Assembly: GCA_017477935.1 (NCBI GenBank)
Contig: JAFVIC010000098.1
Span: 1-61,929 of the forward strand
Direction of reading: 5' to 3'
Length of the DNA stretch: 61,929 bases
Origin: Akkermansia sp.
GTDB lineage: Bacteria > Verrucomicrobiota > Verrucomicrobiia > Verrucomicrobiales > Akkermansiaceae
Below the pieces are notes generated by a model that was not told where the DNA came from, searched no databases, and saw only the letters and a list, made by a program, of their open reading frames with translations. Made by a program: the position numbers and the translations under genes. Of this stretch, positions 30,095-39,816 are shown in pieces. Positions within the stretch are counted from its first letter, which is position 1, and every line of letters begins with the position of its first letter.

Positions 30095-30356
30095 GTATAA
30101 TGTGTGCCTTGTGACAGAAAAAGTAAATTTTTGAGGAAAAGCGGGGAAGGGAGCGCGGTTTTCAGGGTGGGCGGGCAGGTGTGGTTTATTGTAGGGCAGA
30201 ACCCATAAAGGTTCAATGCTAAACCGCAACCGTGCCAGATGCAAATAGCAACTTTGCCATCCCATAAAAACACCGATTGAATACTTTAACGTATTTTTGT
30301 GCAGGGGGAGGGGAGTTTTGGCTTGTGTTCCGGGGCGGATGTTCTATAATGTCGCC

Positions 30357-31616
30357 ATGTCTGTGAAAGAAAAGGAAGTGCCGTCGTCGTTTCAGCGTAG
30401 TGTGTGTTGGTTGGCGCTGAGCAGTTTATGCCTGGTGTTCATGGTGGCGCTGTTGTTTGGTGTGGTGTATGGGTTGGGGTGGTTGTTTGTGACTCTTGAG
30501 CCGGTGTTGCTGCCGGTGGTGATTGCGGCGATTCTGGCGTACCTGCTCAGTCCGTGTGTGAAGTGGGTGCAGCGGGTTGTGAAGCGGCGAGTGCCGGCGG
30601 TGCTGATTGTGCTGTTGGTTTCGGCGCTGGCGCTGGGTGGTCTGGCGATGACGATTGTGCCGCCGCTGGCTCGGCAGACGAGTGAGCTGGTGAATAATCG
30701 GCACCAGATTCTGGAGCGCTCGGTGGCGGCGGGGCGTGATTTGCTGCGCGATAACAGCACGGTGCGTAGCGCGGTGGATTCTCTCTACGAGCGCACGCTT
30801 TCGGAGGCCGAGAGCCGGGCGAATGCAGCTGCCGGGAAACCTGCTTCGTCCGCAGCAGCTGCTGCTGTAGATGTAAAGGCGTATGAGCGTAAGGTGGTAG
30901 CTATCATCGATTACAATTCGGACTATCTGTTAGAGAAGGGGCTGGCCTGGCTTACGGCGGGTACTCGGGCGATTTACGGTGCGTCAGCCTTCCTTATCGG
31001 TGTGGTGATGGTGCCGGTGTTCCTGTTTTACTTCCTGATTGAGAGCGAGGCTATTAAGAAGAATTGGGCGCAGGTGTTGCCGCTGCGTGCCTCGCAGTTC
31101 AAGGATGAGGTGGTAGCTACTCTGCAGGAGATTAATGAGAATATCGTGGCGTTCGTGCGCGGGCAGATGCTGGTGAGCCTGATAGATGGTGTGTTGCTGG
31201 GGATTGTGCTTTCCATTATGGGGCTGCCGTATGCTATCACTATTGCGGCTGCTGCGGCGCTGCTGGGCATCATTCCCTATATCGGTATGATTTCCACCAG
31301 TATTCCGGCGCTGCTGATTGCCTGGTTCACCTGGCAGGATGTTACCATGGTGGTGGGTGTGGCGGCTACTTTCCTGTGCGTGAGCCAGTTCGATGGCTGG
31401 GTGCTGCAGCCCAAGGTGGTGGGGAATTCGGTGAAGATGCATGATATGACGGTGATGTTCTCGGTGCTGTTCTGGAGCATGGTGTTCGGCGGTGTGATAG
31501 GTGCTCTGCTGGCGGTGCCGCTTACGGCTTCTATCAAGGTGCTGTTCAGTCGCTATGTATGGAATTCCTGGCGTGCTGCCGAGGCCTCGCAACCTCTTCC
31601 GGAACCGCATGAGTAA
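30357..31616 (+). CDS. AI-2E family (PerM/YdiK-like) membrane transporter
   Basis: This is a 419-residue polytopic membrane protein. It has N-terminal helices (LVFMVALLFGVVYGLGWLF, LLPVVIAAILAYLLSPCV) and a central soluble part. The family core follows: ENIVAFVRGQMLVSLIDGVL, IPYIGMISTSIPALLIAWFT and QFDGWVLQPKVVGNSVKMHD, where Q-P-K-V-V-G-x-S-V is the family signature. Transport substrate is not predictable. TATAAT at 30345-30350 lies 6 nt before the ATG, so the longer start at 30297 is unlikely. Confidence 0.88.
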   Translation: MSVKEKEVPSSFQRSVCWLALSSLCLVFMVALLFGVVYGLGWLFVTLEPVLLPVVIAAILAYLLSPCVKWVQRVVKRRVPAVLIVLLVSALALGGLAMTIVPPLARQTSELVNNRHQILERSVAAGRDLLRDNSTVRSAVDSLYERTLSEAESRANAAAGKPASSAAAAAVDVKAYERKVVAIIDYNSDYLLEKGLAWLTAGTRAIYGASAFLIGVVMVPVFLFYFLIESEAIKKNWAQVLPLRASQFKDEVVATLQEINENIVAFVRGQMLVSLIDGVLLGIVLSIMGLPYAITIAAAAALLGIIPYIGMISTSIPALLIAWFTWQDVTMVVGVAATFLCVSQFDGWVLQPKVVGNSVKMHDMTVMFSVLFWSMVFGGVIGALLAVPLTASIKVLFSRYVWNSWRAAEASQPLPEPHE

Positions 31617-31645
31617 GTTTTTTTAAGAAAAATGTAATTTTTTTC

Positions 31646-31673
31646 TTGATTTCTAAGAAAAATTAAGTATTCT
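31646..31673 (+). promoter_or_regulatory. Promoter of the small lipoprotein gene
   Basis: TTGATT, a 16-bp spacer and TATTCT. The 5' leader of about 60 nt is A-rich. The AAGAAAAA / TTTTTCTT inverted repeat just before it (31625-31647) may terminate the AI-2E gene. Confidence 0.5.
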
Positions 31674-31739
31674 AAGTATTGTAAGCAAGCTCATGGTGAG
31701 CGTGTTTGCAAGCAACCAAAAAAACAATCTCACATAGTT

Positions 31740-31865
31740 ATGAAGACCATCGCCATCCTCGCCATCGCAGCCGCCGCTCTGGTGTCCTGCCAGCAGCAGC
31801 AGCAGCAGCAGACTCCTCCTCCTCCCCCCGCTGACCCGATTCCCACTCCGGTTCCCGGCAAGTAA
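31740..31865 (+). CDS. Small lipoprotein with Gln and Pro tracts
   Basis: This 41-codon gene encodes MKTIAILAIAAAALVSC, a lipoprotein signal peptide with the lipobox LVSC. Seven Gln encoded by seven CAG codons follow, then five Pro and a PxP-rich tail ending GK. The mature part is about 25 residues. A pure CAG tract is prone to slippage and length variation. A terminator follows. Function unknown. Confidence 0.65.
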   Translation: MKTIAILAIAAAALVSCQQQQQQQTPPPPPADPIPTPVPGK

Positions 31866-31893
31866 AGCGAAGGAGTTCGCAACAATCGATTTC

Positions 31894-31923
31894 GACCCGA
31901 CAGGCCCTGAGGCTTGCCGGGTC
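31894..31923 (+). terminator. Intrinsic terminator after the lipoprotein gene
   Basis: GACCCGACAGGCC, CTGA loop, GGCTTGCCGGGTC, then a T-rich stretch (31928-31932). Confidence 0.6.
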
Positions 31924-31974
31924 AAATCTTTTCAGGGGAAAGGGGGTAAGGGCTCTCCGGGTTGAGGGGGGGCG

Positions 31975-32733
31975 TCAGAACTCAAAGTTGTTGAGTGTGG
32001 CCTCGCTGATATAGGGGACAGTTTCGGTGGGGATGTGGGAGAAGGCCGGGGGGAGGTTGTCTTCGGTAACGAGGGTGTAGTGAGGCAGCGGGGCTGAGTG
32101 TGGGGCTGTTGAACTCAGGTTGGCTGAGGGTATGGCTACAATGGTGTGTGCGGCGCACTGTGCTGCTGCGGTGGCCCAGGTGGCCTGGGTATGGCTTTTG
32201 TAGGCTGCGTGTGTGGGGGATAGGGCCGGGGGGCAGAGCAGGGCGAGGTCTATTTTCAGGCTGCTGAGTAATTCTGCTGCATGGGGGTGGGTGAACAGGC
32301 CTGCCTGTTTGTCGAGTGCGCCGCCGGTGCAGATGACGCTGTGCGGCACGGCGGCGGGGGCCAGGGCACTGACCAGGCGAGGGGCGGCGGTGATGAAGGT
32401 GCAGGGGCAGGCCTGCAACTGGGTGGCCAGCACGCGCGCGAAGGGAGCGGCATCTGCATAGATTCGGGTTCCGGGCTGTATGTGGGTGGCTACAATTTGT
32501 GCCAGTTGGCTGTCGAGCCTGGGGGAGTCGGTGCCGGCCGGGGCGGCGGGCATGCAGTACCGGGCACCGCCGTGGGTGCGCTGTAACAGCCCGCGGGCTT
32601 GAAGGTCAACGAGGTCGGTGCGTATGGTTTCGTCTGTCACGCCCAGTTCGCGAGCCAGGGCTGAGGTGCGTATGGAGCCGCGTTGTTCGAGCAGTCGCAG
32701 TATGTATTGACGGCGTTCGCGTGATAGGTACAT
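31975..32733 (-). CDS. DeoR-family transcriptional regulator
   Basis: This is a 252-residue protein. Residues 1-60 are the DeoR helix-turn-helix (RRQYILRLLEQRGSIRTSAL, TDETIRTDLVDLQARGLLQR, then THGGA). The C-terminal sensor domain is partly degenerate compared with the usual phosphosugar-binding fold, but TFITAAPRLVSALAP and SVICTGGALDKQAGLF keep its pattern. Such regulators usually control sugar metabolism genes nearby; no obvious target lies in the window. It is followed by the terminator at 31894-31923. Confidence 0.82.
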   Translation of the reverse strand: MYLSRERRQYILRLLEQRGSIRTSALARELGVTDETIRTDLVDLQARGLLQRTHGGARYCMPAAPAGTDSPRLDSQLAQIVATHIQPGTRIYADAAPFARVLATQLQACPCTFITAAPRLVSALAPAAVPHSVICTGGALDKQAGLFTHPHAAELLSSLKIDLALLCPPALSPTHAAYKSHTQATWATAAAQCAAHTIVAIPSANLSSTAPHSAPLPHYTLVTEDNLPPAFSHIPTETVPYISEATLNNFEF

Positions 32734-32771
32734 GGTGGGTGTGGGGTGGGTGTTGGCGGGGAGGTGGGGGA

Positions 32772-33896
32772 TTAACCCGGTATGGTGGTGATGAACAGGC
32801 GCATGTTGCGCATGAGTGTTTCTGCCGCGCGCTGGAGCTCTTGGCGGCAGGCATCGGGCAGCTGTTCTGCAAGGGCTGAAATCCGGCTGAGGCGTTCGCA
32901 GAGCAATTCCATGCGCTGTGTGGCGAGGGTGGCGGGGTACTCGCTCTGCCCGGTGAGCAGTATGGTGGCCAGGGTGTGTGTAACCAGCGTGGCGTAAATC
33001 TGCAGGAATTGGGCTCCGTGCGGGGTGGTTTCGAGCTCAGCGCTGCGCCTGTGTATCAGTTGCTCCTGTACGATGGAGGTCATGGCTGCCAGCTCTGCGA
33101 AGAGCGGGTGGTGCATGGCGCGCTGCATGTCCTTTTCGTAGGGAGCCATGAAGTCGGTGACCTCCCAGTCGTGTTCTATTACGCTGCGGTCGGGGGGCAT
33201 GTCGGCTTCGTCTTCCGCGGCGATTTTTCCCAGAAAGTCGGTGCGATCCATCACGAAGGCGGCTGAGATGTAGCCGCCGGGGATGGGGGCGAACTTCTCC
33301 TTGATGGTGGGGTAGATAGCCATGCAGGCCTCGGCCCGATTGAGTCGGTAGTCCCAGTCGCAGGCCGGGAAATCGCGGTTCAGGCCATGCAGGGCGGGGC
33401 CTTTATAGCGCATGACGTTGGTTCGCACGTGCGCTCGCAGGGCTTCGAGGTTGAGCAGGGCCTGCAGGTTGTCGCCCTCCCATGTGGGTTCCCACTGGGG
33501 CAGGCTGATGTCGAACTTCACGGCGCTGAAATCCAGCAGCACGCGTGTGGTGACATCGACAAAGAATTCGATGTAGAGCCGGTTGCCGATTGCTTGCCGA
33601 TTGTCTTTTTCGACCACGCGGCGTGAGAAGGTGATGTCGCCTGCGGTCAGGCGATTGGCTGTGCCGGCACAATGGCGTATTTCGTCAATGAGCGGGGGCA
33701 TGGCCGCCGGTGGGCTGCCGACGGCGGTGTTGGTGAATTCCACCCTGCAGCCGGCGATATCGCGACGGCAGTTACCACGCATGCGCAGGTGCAGCGGTTC
33801 GGCCCCATCGTTGCACCACAGGCGCAGGTCGATGAGGTCTTGCAGCGTGTTGTCGATGACACCGCGCGCAATCAGTGGTGTGAGGGTTGCCAGCAT
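32772..33896 (-). CDS. Conserved protein of unknown function between deoR and leuD
   Basis: This 374-residue protein starts MLATLTPLIARGVIDNTLQD. It has no signal peptide, membrane helix or catalytic motif I can name. The first half is strand-rich (LYIEFFVDVTTRVLLDFSAV), and the second is helical (MQRAMHHPLFAELAAMTSIV). It starts 32 bp after leuD, so it is probably the third gene of a leuC-leuD transcript. The longer frame to 34112 overlaps leuD and is Arg-rich noise. Confidence 0.6.
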   Translation of the reverse strand: MLATLTPLIARGVIDNTLQDLIDLRLWCNDGAEPLHLRMRGNCRRDIAGCRVEFTNTAVGSPPAAMPPLIDEIRHCAGTANRLTAGDITFSRRVVEKDNRQAIGNRLYIEFFVDVTTRVLLDFSAVKFDISLPQWEPTWEGDNLQALLNLEALRAHVRTNVMRYKGPALHGLNRDFPACDWDYRLNRAEACMAIYPTIKEKFAPIPGGYISAAFVMDRTDFLGKIAAEDEADMPPDRSVIEHDWEVTDFMAPYEKDMQRAMHHPLFAELAAMTSIVQEQLIHRRSAELETTPHGAQFLQIYATLVTHTLATILLTGQSEYPATLATQRMELLCERLSRISALAEQLPDACRQELQRAAETLMRNMRLFITTIPG

Positions 33897-33928
33897 GCAG
33901 GGAGGATTGAGGTGGTGTGTGGGGGGCG

Positions 33929-34534
33929 TCAGCTCAGCGCGGGTGCGGGTAGGGTGGCTGCCAGTGCGGCTACGGCCTCGGGCGCGTTCATGAGCTCTAC
34001 CACGGCGTCCCAGCGGCCCTGCATGAGAGCCTCTCGCGGCTCGGCGGGCATGGTGACGGGCAGGGTGGCGGCGGGGCAGCTCAGGGTCATGGCTGCCAGG
34101 TCGAGCACCCACTCTGTTTCGGGCTGTTCGGTGGTGATTTGCTGGGCAATCTGCAGGTCGGCGTGTGTGGCGCAGACACAGGGCATGCCGATTCCGGAGC
34201 TGTTGCCGAAGAAGATTTCAGCAAAGCTCTCCGCCACCACGGCGCGCACACCGCTGCGCTTGATGGCCTGCGGGGCGTGCTCTCGCGAGGAACCGCAGCC
34301 GAAGTTTTCGCCGCCGAGTATGATCGCGGCTCCGGCGTGTTGCGGGGCGTCGATAGGGTGGCCTTTGCTGCTGCCGTCGGCGTTGAATCGCTCGTCGTAG
34401 AACATGGTGCCGGCCAGTTCATCGAAGGTCACGCACTTGAGGAAGCGCGCGGGGATGATGCGGTCGGTGTCCATATCGGCACCGGGTACGGGCACGGCCT
34501 TGCCGGTGATGGTGATGATTTTGTTGAGGGGCAT
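33929..34534 (-). CDS. leuD: 3-isopropylmalate dehydratase small subunit
   Basis: This 201-residue swivel subunit of isopropylmalate isomerase acts with LeuC in leucine synthesis. DTDRIIPARFLKCVTFDELA and LGGENFGCGSSREHAPQAI are the diagnostic motifs, and GIGMPCVCATHADLQIAQQI follows. It lies 20 bp after leuC. The length is normal for the bacterial LeuD type. Confidence 0.95.
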   Translation of the reverse strand: MPLNKIITITGKAVPVPGADMDTDRIIPARFLKCVTFDELAGTMFYDERFNADGSSKGHPIDAPQHAGAAIILGGENFGCGSSREHAPQAIKRSGVRAVVAESFAEIFFGNSSGIGMPCVCATHADLQIAQQITTEQPETEWVLDLAAMTLSCPAATLPVTMPAEPREALMQGRWDAVVELMNAPEAVAALAATLPAPALS

Positions 34535-34554
34535 GTGTGAAAATCGGTTAGTGG

Positions 34555-35967
34555 TTAGTGAATGTCGAATACCTCACGAGGGTCGGCCACGGTGCCGGTC
34601 ACGGCAGCGGCGGCGGCCATGAGCGGGCTCATCAGCAGGGTGCGGCCTGTGGGGCTGCCCTGGCGGCCCTTGAAGTTGCGGTTGCTGGTGCTGGCGCAAA
34701 TCTGGTCACCCTGCAGCTTGTCGGGGTTCATGGCCAGGCACATGGAGCAGCCTGCCAGGCGCCACTCGAAACCGGCCGCGCGGAAGATGTCGGCAATGCC
34801 CTCGGCCTCGCACTGGCGGGCGGTCTCTTGCGAGCCGGGCACGGCCAGGGCTTTCACACCTGCCGCGACCTTGCGCCCCTTCAGCAGCGGAGCTACGGCG
34901 CGGAAGTCCGATATGCGGCCATTCGTGCAGGAACCGATGAATACCACGTTGATGGGCATGCCCTTGAGCGGCTGACCGGGCTGCAGTTTCATGTATTCCA
35001 GCGCCGTCAGACGTGCCTTGCGGGTTTCGGCATCGGGGGCGTCATCCGCCGAGGGCACGCAGCCGTTGATACCGATACTCATATCCGGCGAAATACCCCA
35101 GGTAACGGTGGGTTCGATGTCTTCTGCGTTGAAAATGACCACGTCGTCGTACTCGGCATCGGCATCGCTGGCAAAGCTCTTCCAGCGCTCCACGGCGGCA
35201 TCCCACGCGGCGCCCTTGGGGGCGTAGGGGCGGCCCTTCAGGTAGGCGAACGTTTTTTCATCGGGGTTCACATAGCCGCAGCGGGCGGCGCCCTCGATAG
35301 CGAGGTTGCAGAGTGTCAGTCGGCCGTCCATCTCCATGTTCTCGATGGCAGAGCCGCCGAACTCGTAGGCATAGCCCAGCCCGCCGTCGGCTCCGAGCTT
35401 GCCGATGATGTAGAGCGCCACGTCTTTGGCGGTTACGCCGGGGCGCAGGGTTCCCTCCACTCGCACGTTGCGCACCTTGAGCGGCAGCATGGCGAGAGTC
35501 TGGGTGGCCAGCACGTCACGCACCTGAGTGGTGCCGATACCCATGGCAATGGAGCCCACCGCGCCGTGGGTGGCGGTGTGGGAGTCGCCGCACACGATGG
35601 TCATGCCCGGTTGGGTGATACCCAGCTCCGGCCCGATGGAGTGCACGATACCCTGATTGCCCGTCGGCAGGTCAAAGAGCCGTATGCCTGCTGCCGCGCA
35701 GTTACTGCGCAGGGCGTTGAGCATGGTCTGCGCGCGCGGGTCTGCGAAGGGCTCGGCCTGGTCATCGGTCGGGATGATATGGTCCACCGTTGCAAAGGTG
35801 CGCTCCGGGTGCAGTACCGGCAGGTTCAGCTCTCTGAGCATGGCAAATGCCTGCGGCGAGGTCACCTCGTGCACGTAATGTGTGGCAATAAAGAGCTGCG
35901 TGCGGCCATCCGGCAGGGTGCCTGCCGTATGGGCGTCCCATACTTTCCTGTATAATGTCTTACCCAT
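34555..35967 (-). CDS. leuC: 3-isopropylmalate dehydratase large subunit
   Basis: This 470-residue aconitase-family subunit carries the [4Fe-4S] cluster. Ligand cysteines lie in [16 protein letters not shown] and [19 protein letters not shown]; an earlier conserved [13 protein letters not shown] is also present. It interconverts 2- and 3-isopropylmalate with LeuD. The start [16 protein letters not shown] matches the family; the longer frame to 35991 covers the promoter. Confidence 0.96.
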   Translation of the reverse strand: MGKTLYRKVWDAHTAGTLPDGRTQLFIATHYVHEVTSPQAFAMLRELNLPVLHPERTFATVDHIIPTDDQAEPFADPRAQTMLNALRSNCAAAGIRLFDLPTGNQGIVHSIGPELGITQPGMTIVCGDSHTATHGAVGSIAMGIGTTQVRDVLATQTLAMLPLKVRNVRVEGTLRPGVTAKDVALYIIGKLGADGGLGYAYEFGGSAIENMEMDGRLTLCNLAIEGAARCGYVNPDEKTFAYLKGRPYAPKGAAWDAAVERWKSFASDADAEYDDVVIFNAEDIEPTVTWGISPDMSIGINGCVPSADDAPDAETRKARLTALEYMKLQPGQPLKGMPINVVFIGSCTNGRISDFRAVAPLLKGRKVAAGVKALAVPGSQETARQCEAEGIADIFRAAGFEWRLAGCSMCLAMNPDKLQGDQICASTSNRNFKGRQGSPTGRTLLMSPLMAAAAAVTGTVADPREVFDIH

Positions 35968-35981
35968 GGTGTGTGAACCAC

Positions 35982-36010
35982 AGTCTACCACCGCGCGCGC
36001 GAGGCGTCAA
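35982..36010 (-). promoter_or_regulatory. leuCD promoter
   Basis: TTGACG, 17 bp, TAGACT on the minus strand, 14 nt before the ATG. The leader is too short for a leader peptide or T-box. Confidence 0.7.
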
Positions 36011-36121
36011 GATGGCATGACGGAGAAAGCCCGCCGGGTATTGGAAAATGGAGCTGAAACTCTGTAATCAATGGGAGGAAAACCTTGCTATTTCTGAAAT
36101 ATATGCTATAAAAATCAGTAT

Positions 36122-36553
36122 ATGTTTGCGGAGCGGAAAACTCAAATGCTATTGTTTGCGGGCTGTGTCGGGCTGTTGTGTGCGGTTTTTATACCGGATT
36201 GGTTTGAAGACCCGGTAGAACTTGCTAAGGGCGAGTGGATTGGCTACCCTCAGAAAGTGCGTGCCGAGGTGGATGAACAGCAGGTGCGCTGGTCAATAGG
36301 TGGGCATCGCGGTAAGTTTACCTACACATGGGTGCAGACGGATTCCGAACCCTACCGTGTGCAGTTTTCCCGTGGCGGAGAAAGTTTCGAGGCCGACGTT
36401 GTTTTTGACGGTGATGATGAAGCTGTGCTGCTGCCGTTGGTTTTCGATAAATTACCCGACATCGCGCGAGAGCATATTCGCAGTACCAACAAGGCGCGCA
36501 ACCGCCCGGAAGATGAACTGCGATTCCTTTTCCGGCGAGTCAAAGCAGAATGA
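36122..36553 (+). CDS. Small exported or membrane-anchored protein of unknown function
   Basis: This 143-residue protein has one hydrophobic segment near the start (MLLFAGCVGLLCAVFI) that may be an uncleaved anchor. A strand-rich acidic domain follows (VRAEVDEQQVRWSIGGHRGK, FTYTWVQTDSEPYRVQFS). TTGCTA, 16 bp and TATAAA precede the ATG by 9 nt. No family is recognised. Confidence 0.6.
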   Translation: MFAERKTQMLLFAGCVGLLCAVFIPDWFEDPVELAKGEWIGYPQKVRAEVDEQQVRWSIGGHRGKFTYTWVQTDSEPYRVQFSRGGESFEADVVFDGDDEAVLLPLVFDKLPDIAREHIRSTNKARNRPEDELRFLFRRVKAE

Positions 36554-36558
36554 AAAAG

Positions 36559-36590
36559 AACCCCGCGTACGACAAAAGGCACGCGGGGTT
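36559..36590. terminator. Bidirectional intrinsic terminator
   Basis: AACCCCGCGT and ACGCGGGGTT arms lie between convergent genes at 36553 and 36613. Confidence 0.75.
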
Positions 36591-36612
36591 CGGTTAACAG
36601 GGGGCTCTATTG

Positions 36613-39600
36613 TTATTTTTCCGGAACCTCGGGAGCAGGGGGAGCTGCCGGTGCAGCGGGGATGAGCGTTGTCTCAGGCACTGCAGAAACCGCAGGCTCA
36701 GCGGGTACAGACGGTACGGCAGGCTCAGCCGGAACCTCGGGAGCAGGGGTAGCTGCCGGTACAGCGGGAGCGGCAGGGGTTACCCGGGGTTTTTCTTCCG
36801 ATTTAGGTTCAGGTGTCTTGGCCGGTTCGGTAGGTTTAGGCGTCTCCGGCGCATTTTTGCGGAGCAAGAGCACAAGGAGCAGAGCAATGACGCCAAGGAG
36901 GAACGCGCCTACACCGGCGATAATTCCCCAGAGCAGTCCGTTGCTCTGCTCGGCAGGTTGCTGAGGAGCAGCGGGTTGAGAATCTGCGGCCGGAGCCGGT
37001 GCTGCGACCGTGTCGGTCTGCGGCTCCGTTGTGTCGGTCTGCGGGGTAACAGCGGGCTGAGGTATAGCCGTGGGCTGAGGGGCGGCGGCGGGCTGATTGA
37101 ACTGTGCCATCATATCGGCGCGTTGTTCTTCGGCGGTTCTGGCCTTTTGGTACCCCGGCATGAGCTCGGGTTCCCGGTTCTGCAGCACGCTTTCACCTAC
37201 GGCGTATATCCTGGAGTCGAGGTAGTTCAGGGTACCGAACTGGTCAACCAGCAGAACGGTGCTGATGAAGAGCGGGTCTTCGTTTTCATCCCCGAAGCGG
37301 AAGATGACGTGCAGGGAGCAGCCCTTGTACCCCATCTTGTAGATGCTGCAGTTGCTGCCCCAGAGCAGTTCCGGGGTATCGAGGCGGGCAAACAGCGAGT
37401 CGGTCGAATAGGGGGTATCTTCGCCGATAACCGAAATCTGCGGCGCCATGATGTCAATGTCCTGTAATTGCCCCATCGCAGAATGGCGGCCGGTACCCAT
37501 CATGCGCTTTATCTTGTACAAGTCTACCACGCTGGAGCAAGCGTTCTCCAGTATGAGCGGTTCGTTTCTGACCGGGGCCTTGGCTTCGGCCTCTTTCACG
37601 CGGGGATCGGCACTGAAGTCCATATCCGTGGGGCAGAGCCCGGCAACTTCAATGGTGGCACCCTCCGGGGCCGGAATATCAGCAACCACCTTGGCTGATT
37701 TCTTGGCACCACCGATGACGATGGAAGACTGAGAGGTGAGGGAGAAGGAGGTTACATGCCCATGCTGATAGAGTAGGGAGAATTCGTAATCGACAGCACC
37801 GCGGGATTTACCATCATTGATGGCCAGAATACCGGTGGTGCTGACGCCGTCATACTGAGTGCGAGATATGTATATCTTGTACCCAACCTTGTCAAGGTGG
37901 GGGATGGCTTCTTTGATGCCGGCCTTGATATCAGTAACAGCATCGTCGGATATGCGGCTCTCCAGCCCGTCTTTGGGGAAGGTGAGGGTGTTGATGTGGT
38001 TACGCGGGCCTACCACTTCGGCAATAGCCTGGTCATCATCTGCCTTCACACCTTCCAATATGCGCCGCAGTACTTCAGCTCCGCGCAGGTCAGGTGCCAC
38101 TTCGCTCAGGGGGCGTTCTTCGGTGGGTATGTCATCCGGGTTCGAGCCATCGATAGCGGCCAGGAAATCGCCCTGGGTGAACTTCTTGTTATCATCCACA
38201 TAGCTCATATCAACTTCAAAGGCGTGGATGGCTTTGATGAAGTTCACCATGATGGTGGCTTTTACTTTCTTGCCGTTGGGGGCAGGGGTGTTGAAGGTAA
38301 CGATGGCCTCGCAGACGGAATTGCTCTTATTGTTGAGTTGTACGATTTCATAGCCTCCGGCCAACAACTGGGGCACGCCTTCTTTCATCAGCTCAACGGC
38401 TTCCTGCTTGTTGACATTCTTAGCGGCGGAAGTCATGCCGGGCAGGTACAGGTAACTCAGCTCATCGGCGAGTAGCTCGTTCCAGGCATTTTCATCGGCC
38501 GCTGTCCAGGTGTCAAGAAAGCGTTTCAGCCAGTCTTCACCGCTGGGGTCGTCGCTGTGGTCAACGACCTCGACGGTCGTGCCGGTATTTTTGAACGAGG
38601 GGTTCACCGTGGCCGGGGCATTGACGCACTTACTTTCCATGATGCCGGTAATCTTGAGGTTACGGTCCAGCAGCATGCAGACGCGGATGTATTCCTTCTG
38701 TCGGGTCTGTTGATTCGGGCAGCAGATGACGAATTGGTAGCAGTGCCCCTTGTAACCGGAGGTGGTGATGTAGGCATCTTTCGACAGGAGCAACTCCTTG
38801 TCCGAAAGTATGGAGTAGAGCTCATCGCGTGAGACTTCCCGGTTCTGCCCGATGAGCCAGACTCGCGGGGCGAATTTTTCCAGAACCATGCGGTGCATAT
38901 CCCTCATGTCTGTTGAGCGCAGGAAGCTCAGGTAGTTATCTTTCAGCATGGTGGCCTGAATGATGTGCATGGGAGAAATGCTCGGCCCGAGGATGGCGGC
39001 CTTCACCTTGGGGTCTTTCGTGAACTCCATGTCCGGGGCCCACCAACCGTTGGATTCCGCCGTAGCGGCGGATTTGATGGTTGGGGCAATGTTGGCCTGC
39101 TTCATGCCGTTTTGAATCATGACATCGGCGTTGGCCATCAGGGCTGAGGCGGGAACTTCGTTGGCCTCTTCACCATAAATGGAGAGATTGAGGTTGATGA
39201 TGAGACCGGTGGATTTATCAATGGCCAGGGCCAGTGTACTGTAACGATTCGTGCCCTCGTGGGAAAGCTGGCATATGAGGGCCTTCAGTTCATCGTTTTC
39301 TCGCTCAAGTACTTGAAATACCTCATATTGCGAAGCCAGATACCCGATTTCCTCAAGACTGGCCACAATGTCATCGGGCGCAATATCCGTCTCGTCTTCC
39401 TGGACATCCTCAGTGGCATTCTTGTCCATGTTGAGCCGCGCGAACTTGTAATTCTTCACGGTCTCGCTGAACAGACCGGCAGCGGTTTCATAATCGCCGG
39501 CGTTGAGGTAATAGCACAGCTTGCGCAGCGCGGAATAGGCGGCATCTTCCTCCGGGAACAAATCAGCCTCACCTGCTGCTGTAAAGTTTTTAGGCAGGTC

Positions 39601-39792
39601 GGGGGTGACGGTGGGCTGCTTCTTTTTCTTGCGGCGGGCTTTGCGCTTTTTCTTACTGCGGCGTGAGCCGGTGGCTGCCAGGGTGGGCGTCAGCGATTCG
39701 GTAAGGCTCACGGAGATGGCAGGAGCAGCGCTTGCCATATCGGGCAGGAGCAGCCCGGTGAGGGAGAGGGCAATAAGCTTATTGATGTTCAT
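36613..39792 (-). CDS. Large membrane-anchored protein with internal repeats, partner of the caspase-like protein
   Basis: This is a 1059-residue protein. It has a signal peptide (LIALSLTGLLLPDMASA), then a highly basic patch (RRSKKKRKARRKKKK). A long extracytoplasmic region has a clear internal duplication: residues 250-390 and 717-863 share DMEFTKDPKVKAA / DMDFSADPRVKEA and SGYKGHCYQF / MGYKGCSLHV. NTF2/SnoaL-like parts lie between. One membrane helix lies at about 952-977 (LLWGIIAGVGAFLLGVIALL), and a Pro/Ala/Glu-rich tail follows. It lies 24 bp downstream of the caspase-like gene. Its function is unknown; a scaffold or substrate of the protease is possible. Confidence 0.65.
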   Translation of the reverse strand: MNINKLIALSLTGLLLPDMASAAPAISVSLTESLTPTLAATGSRRSKKKRKARRKKKKQPTVTPDLPKNFTAAGEADLFPEEDAAYSALRKLCYYLNAGDYETAAGLFSETVKNYKFARLNMDKNATEDVQEDETDIAPDDIVASLEEIGYLASQYEVFQVLERENDELKALICQLSHEGTNRYSTLALAIDKSTGLIINLNLSIYGEEANEVPASALMANADVMIQNGMKQANIAPTIKSAATAESNGWWAPDMEFTKDPKVKAAILGPSISPMHIIQATMLKDNYLSFLRSTDMRDMHRMVLEKFAPRVWLIGQNREVSRDELYSILSDKELLLSKDAYITTSGYKGHCYQFVICCPNQQTRQKEYIRVCMLLDRNLKITGIMESKCVNAPATVNPSFKNTGTTVEVVDHSDDPSGEDWLKRFLDTWTAADENAWNELLADELSYLYLPGMTSAAKNVNKQEAVELMKEGVPQLLAGGYEIVQLNNKSNSVCEAIVTFNTPAPNGKKVKATIMVNFIKAIHAFEVDMSYVDDNKKFTQGDFLAAIDGSNPDDIPTEERPLSEVAPDLRGAEVLRRILEGVKADDDQAIAEVVGPRNHINTLTFPKDGLESRISDDAVTDIKAGIKEAIPHLDKVGYKIYISRTQYDGVSTTGILAINDGKSRGAVDYEFSLLYQHGHVTSFSLTSQSSIVIGGAKKSAKVVADIPAPEGATIEVAGLCPTDMDFSADPRVKEAEAKAPVRNEPLILENACSSVVDLYKIKRMMGTGRHSAMGQLQDIDIMAPQISVIGEDTPYSTDSLFARLDTPELLWGSNCSIYKMGYKGCSLHVIFRFGDENEDPLFISTVLLVDQFGTLNYLDSRIYAVGESVLQNREPELMPGYQKARTAEEQRADMMAQFNQPAAAPQPTAIPQPAVTPQTDTTEPQTDTVAAPAPAADSQPAAPQQPAEQSNGLLWGIIAGVGAFLLGVIALLLVLLLRKNAPETPKPTEPAKTPEPKSEEKPRVTPAAPAVPAATPAPEVPAEPAVPSVPAEPAVSAVPETTLIPAAPAAPPAPEVPEK

Positions 39793-39816
39793 ATGCGTGA
39801 TTGTAGTAGTGAAGGT

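Noticed and set aside
34558..35955. Plus-strand frame of 465 codons opposite leuC
   Set aside because: leuC is unambiguous; the opposite frame is a high-GC shadow.
35967..36010. Leucine attenuator or T-box upstream of leuC
   Set aside because: The promoter is 14 nt before the ATG, leaving no room for a leader peptide or structured RNA.
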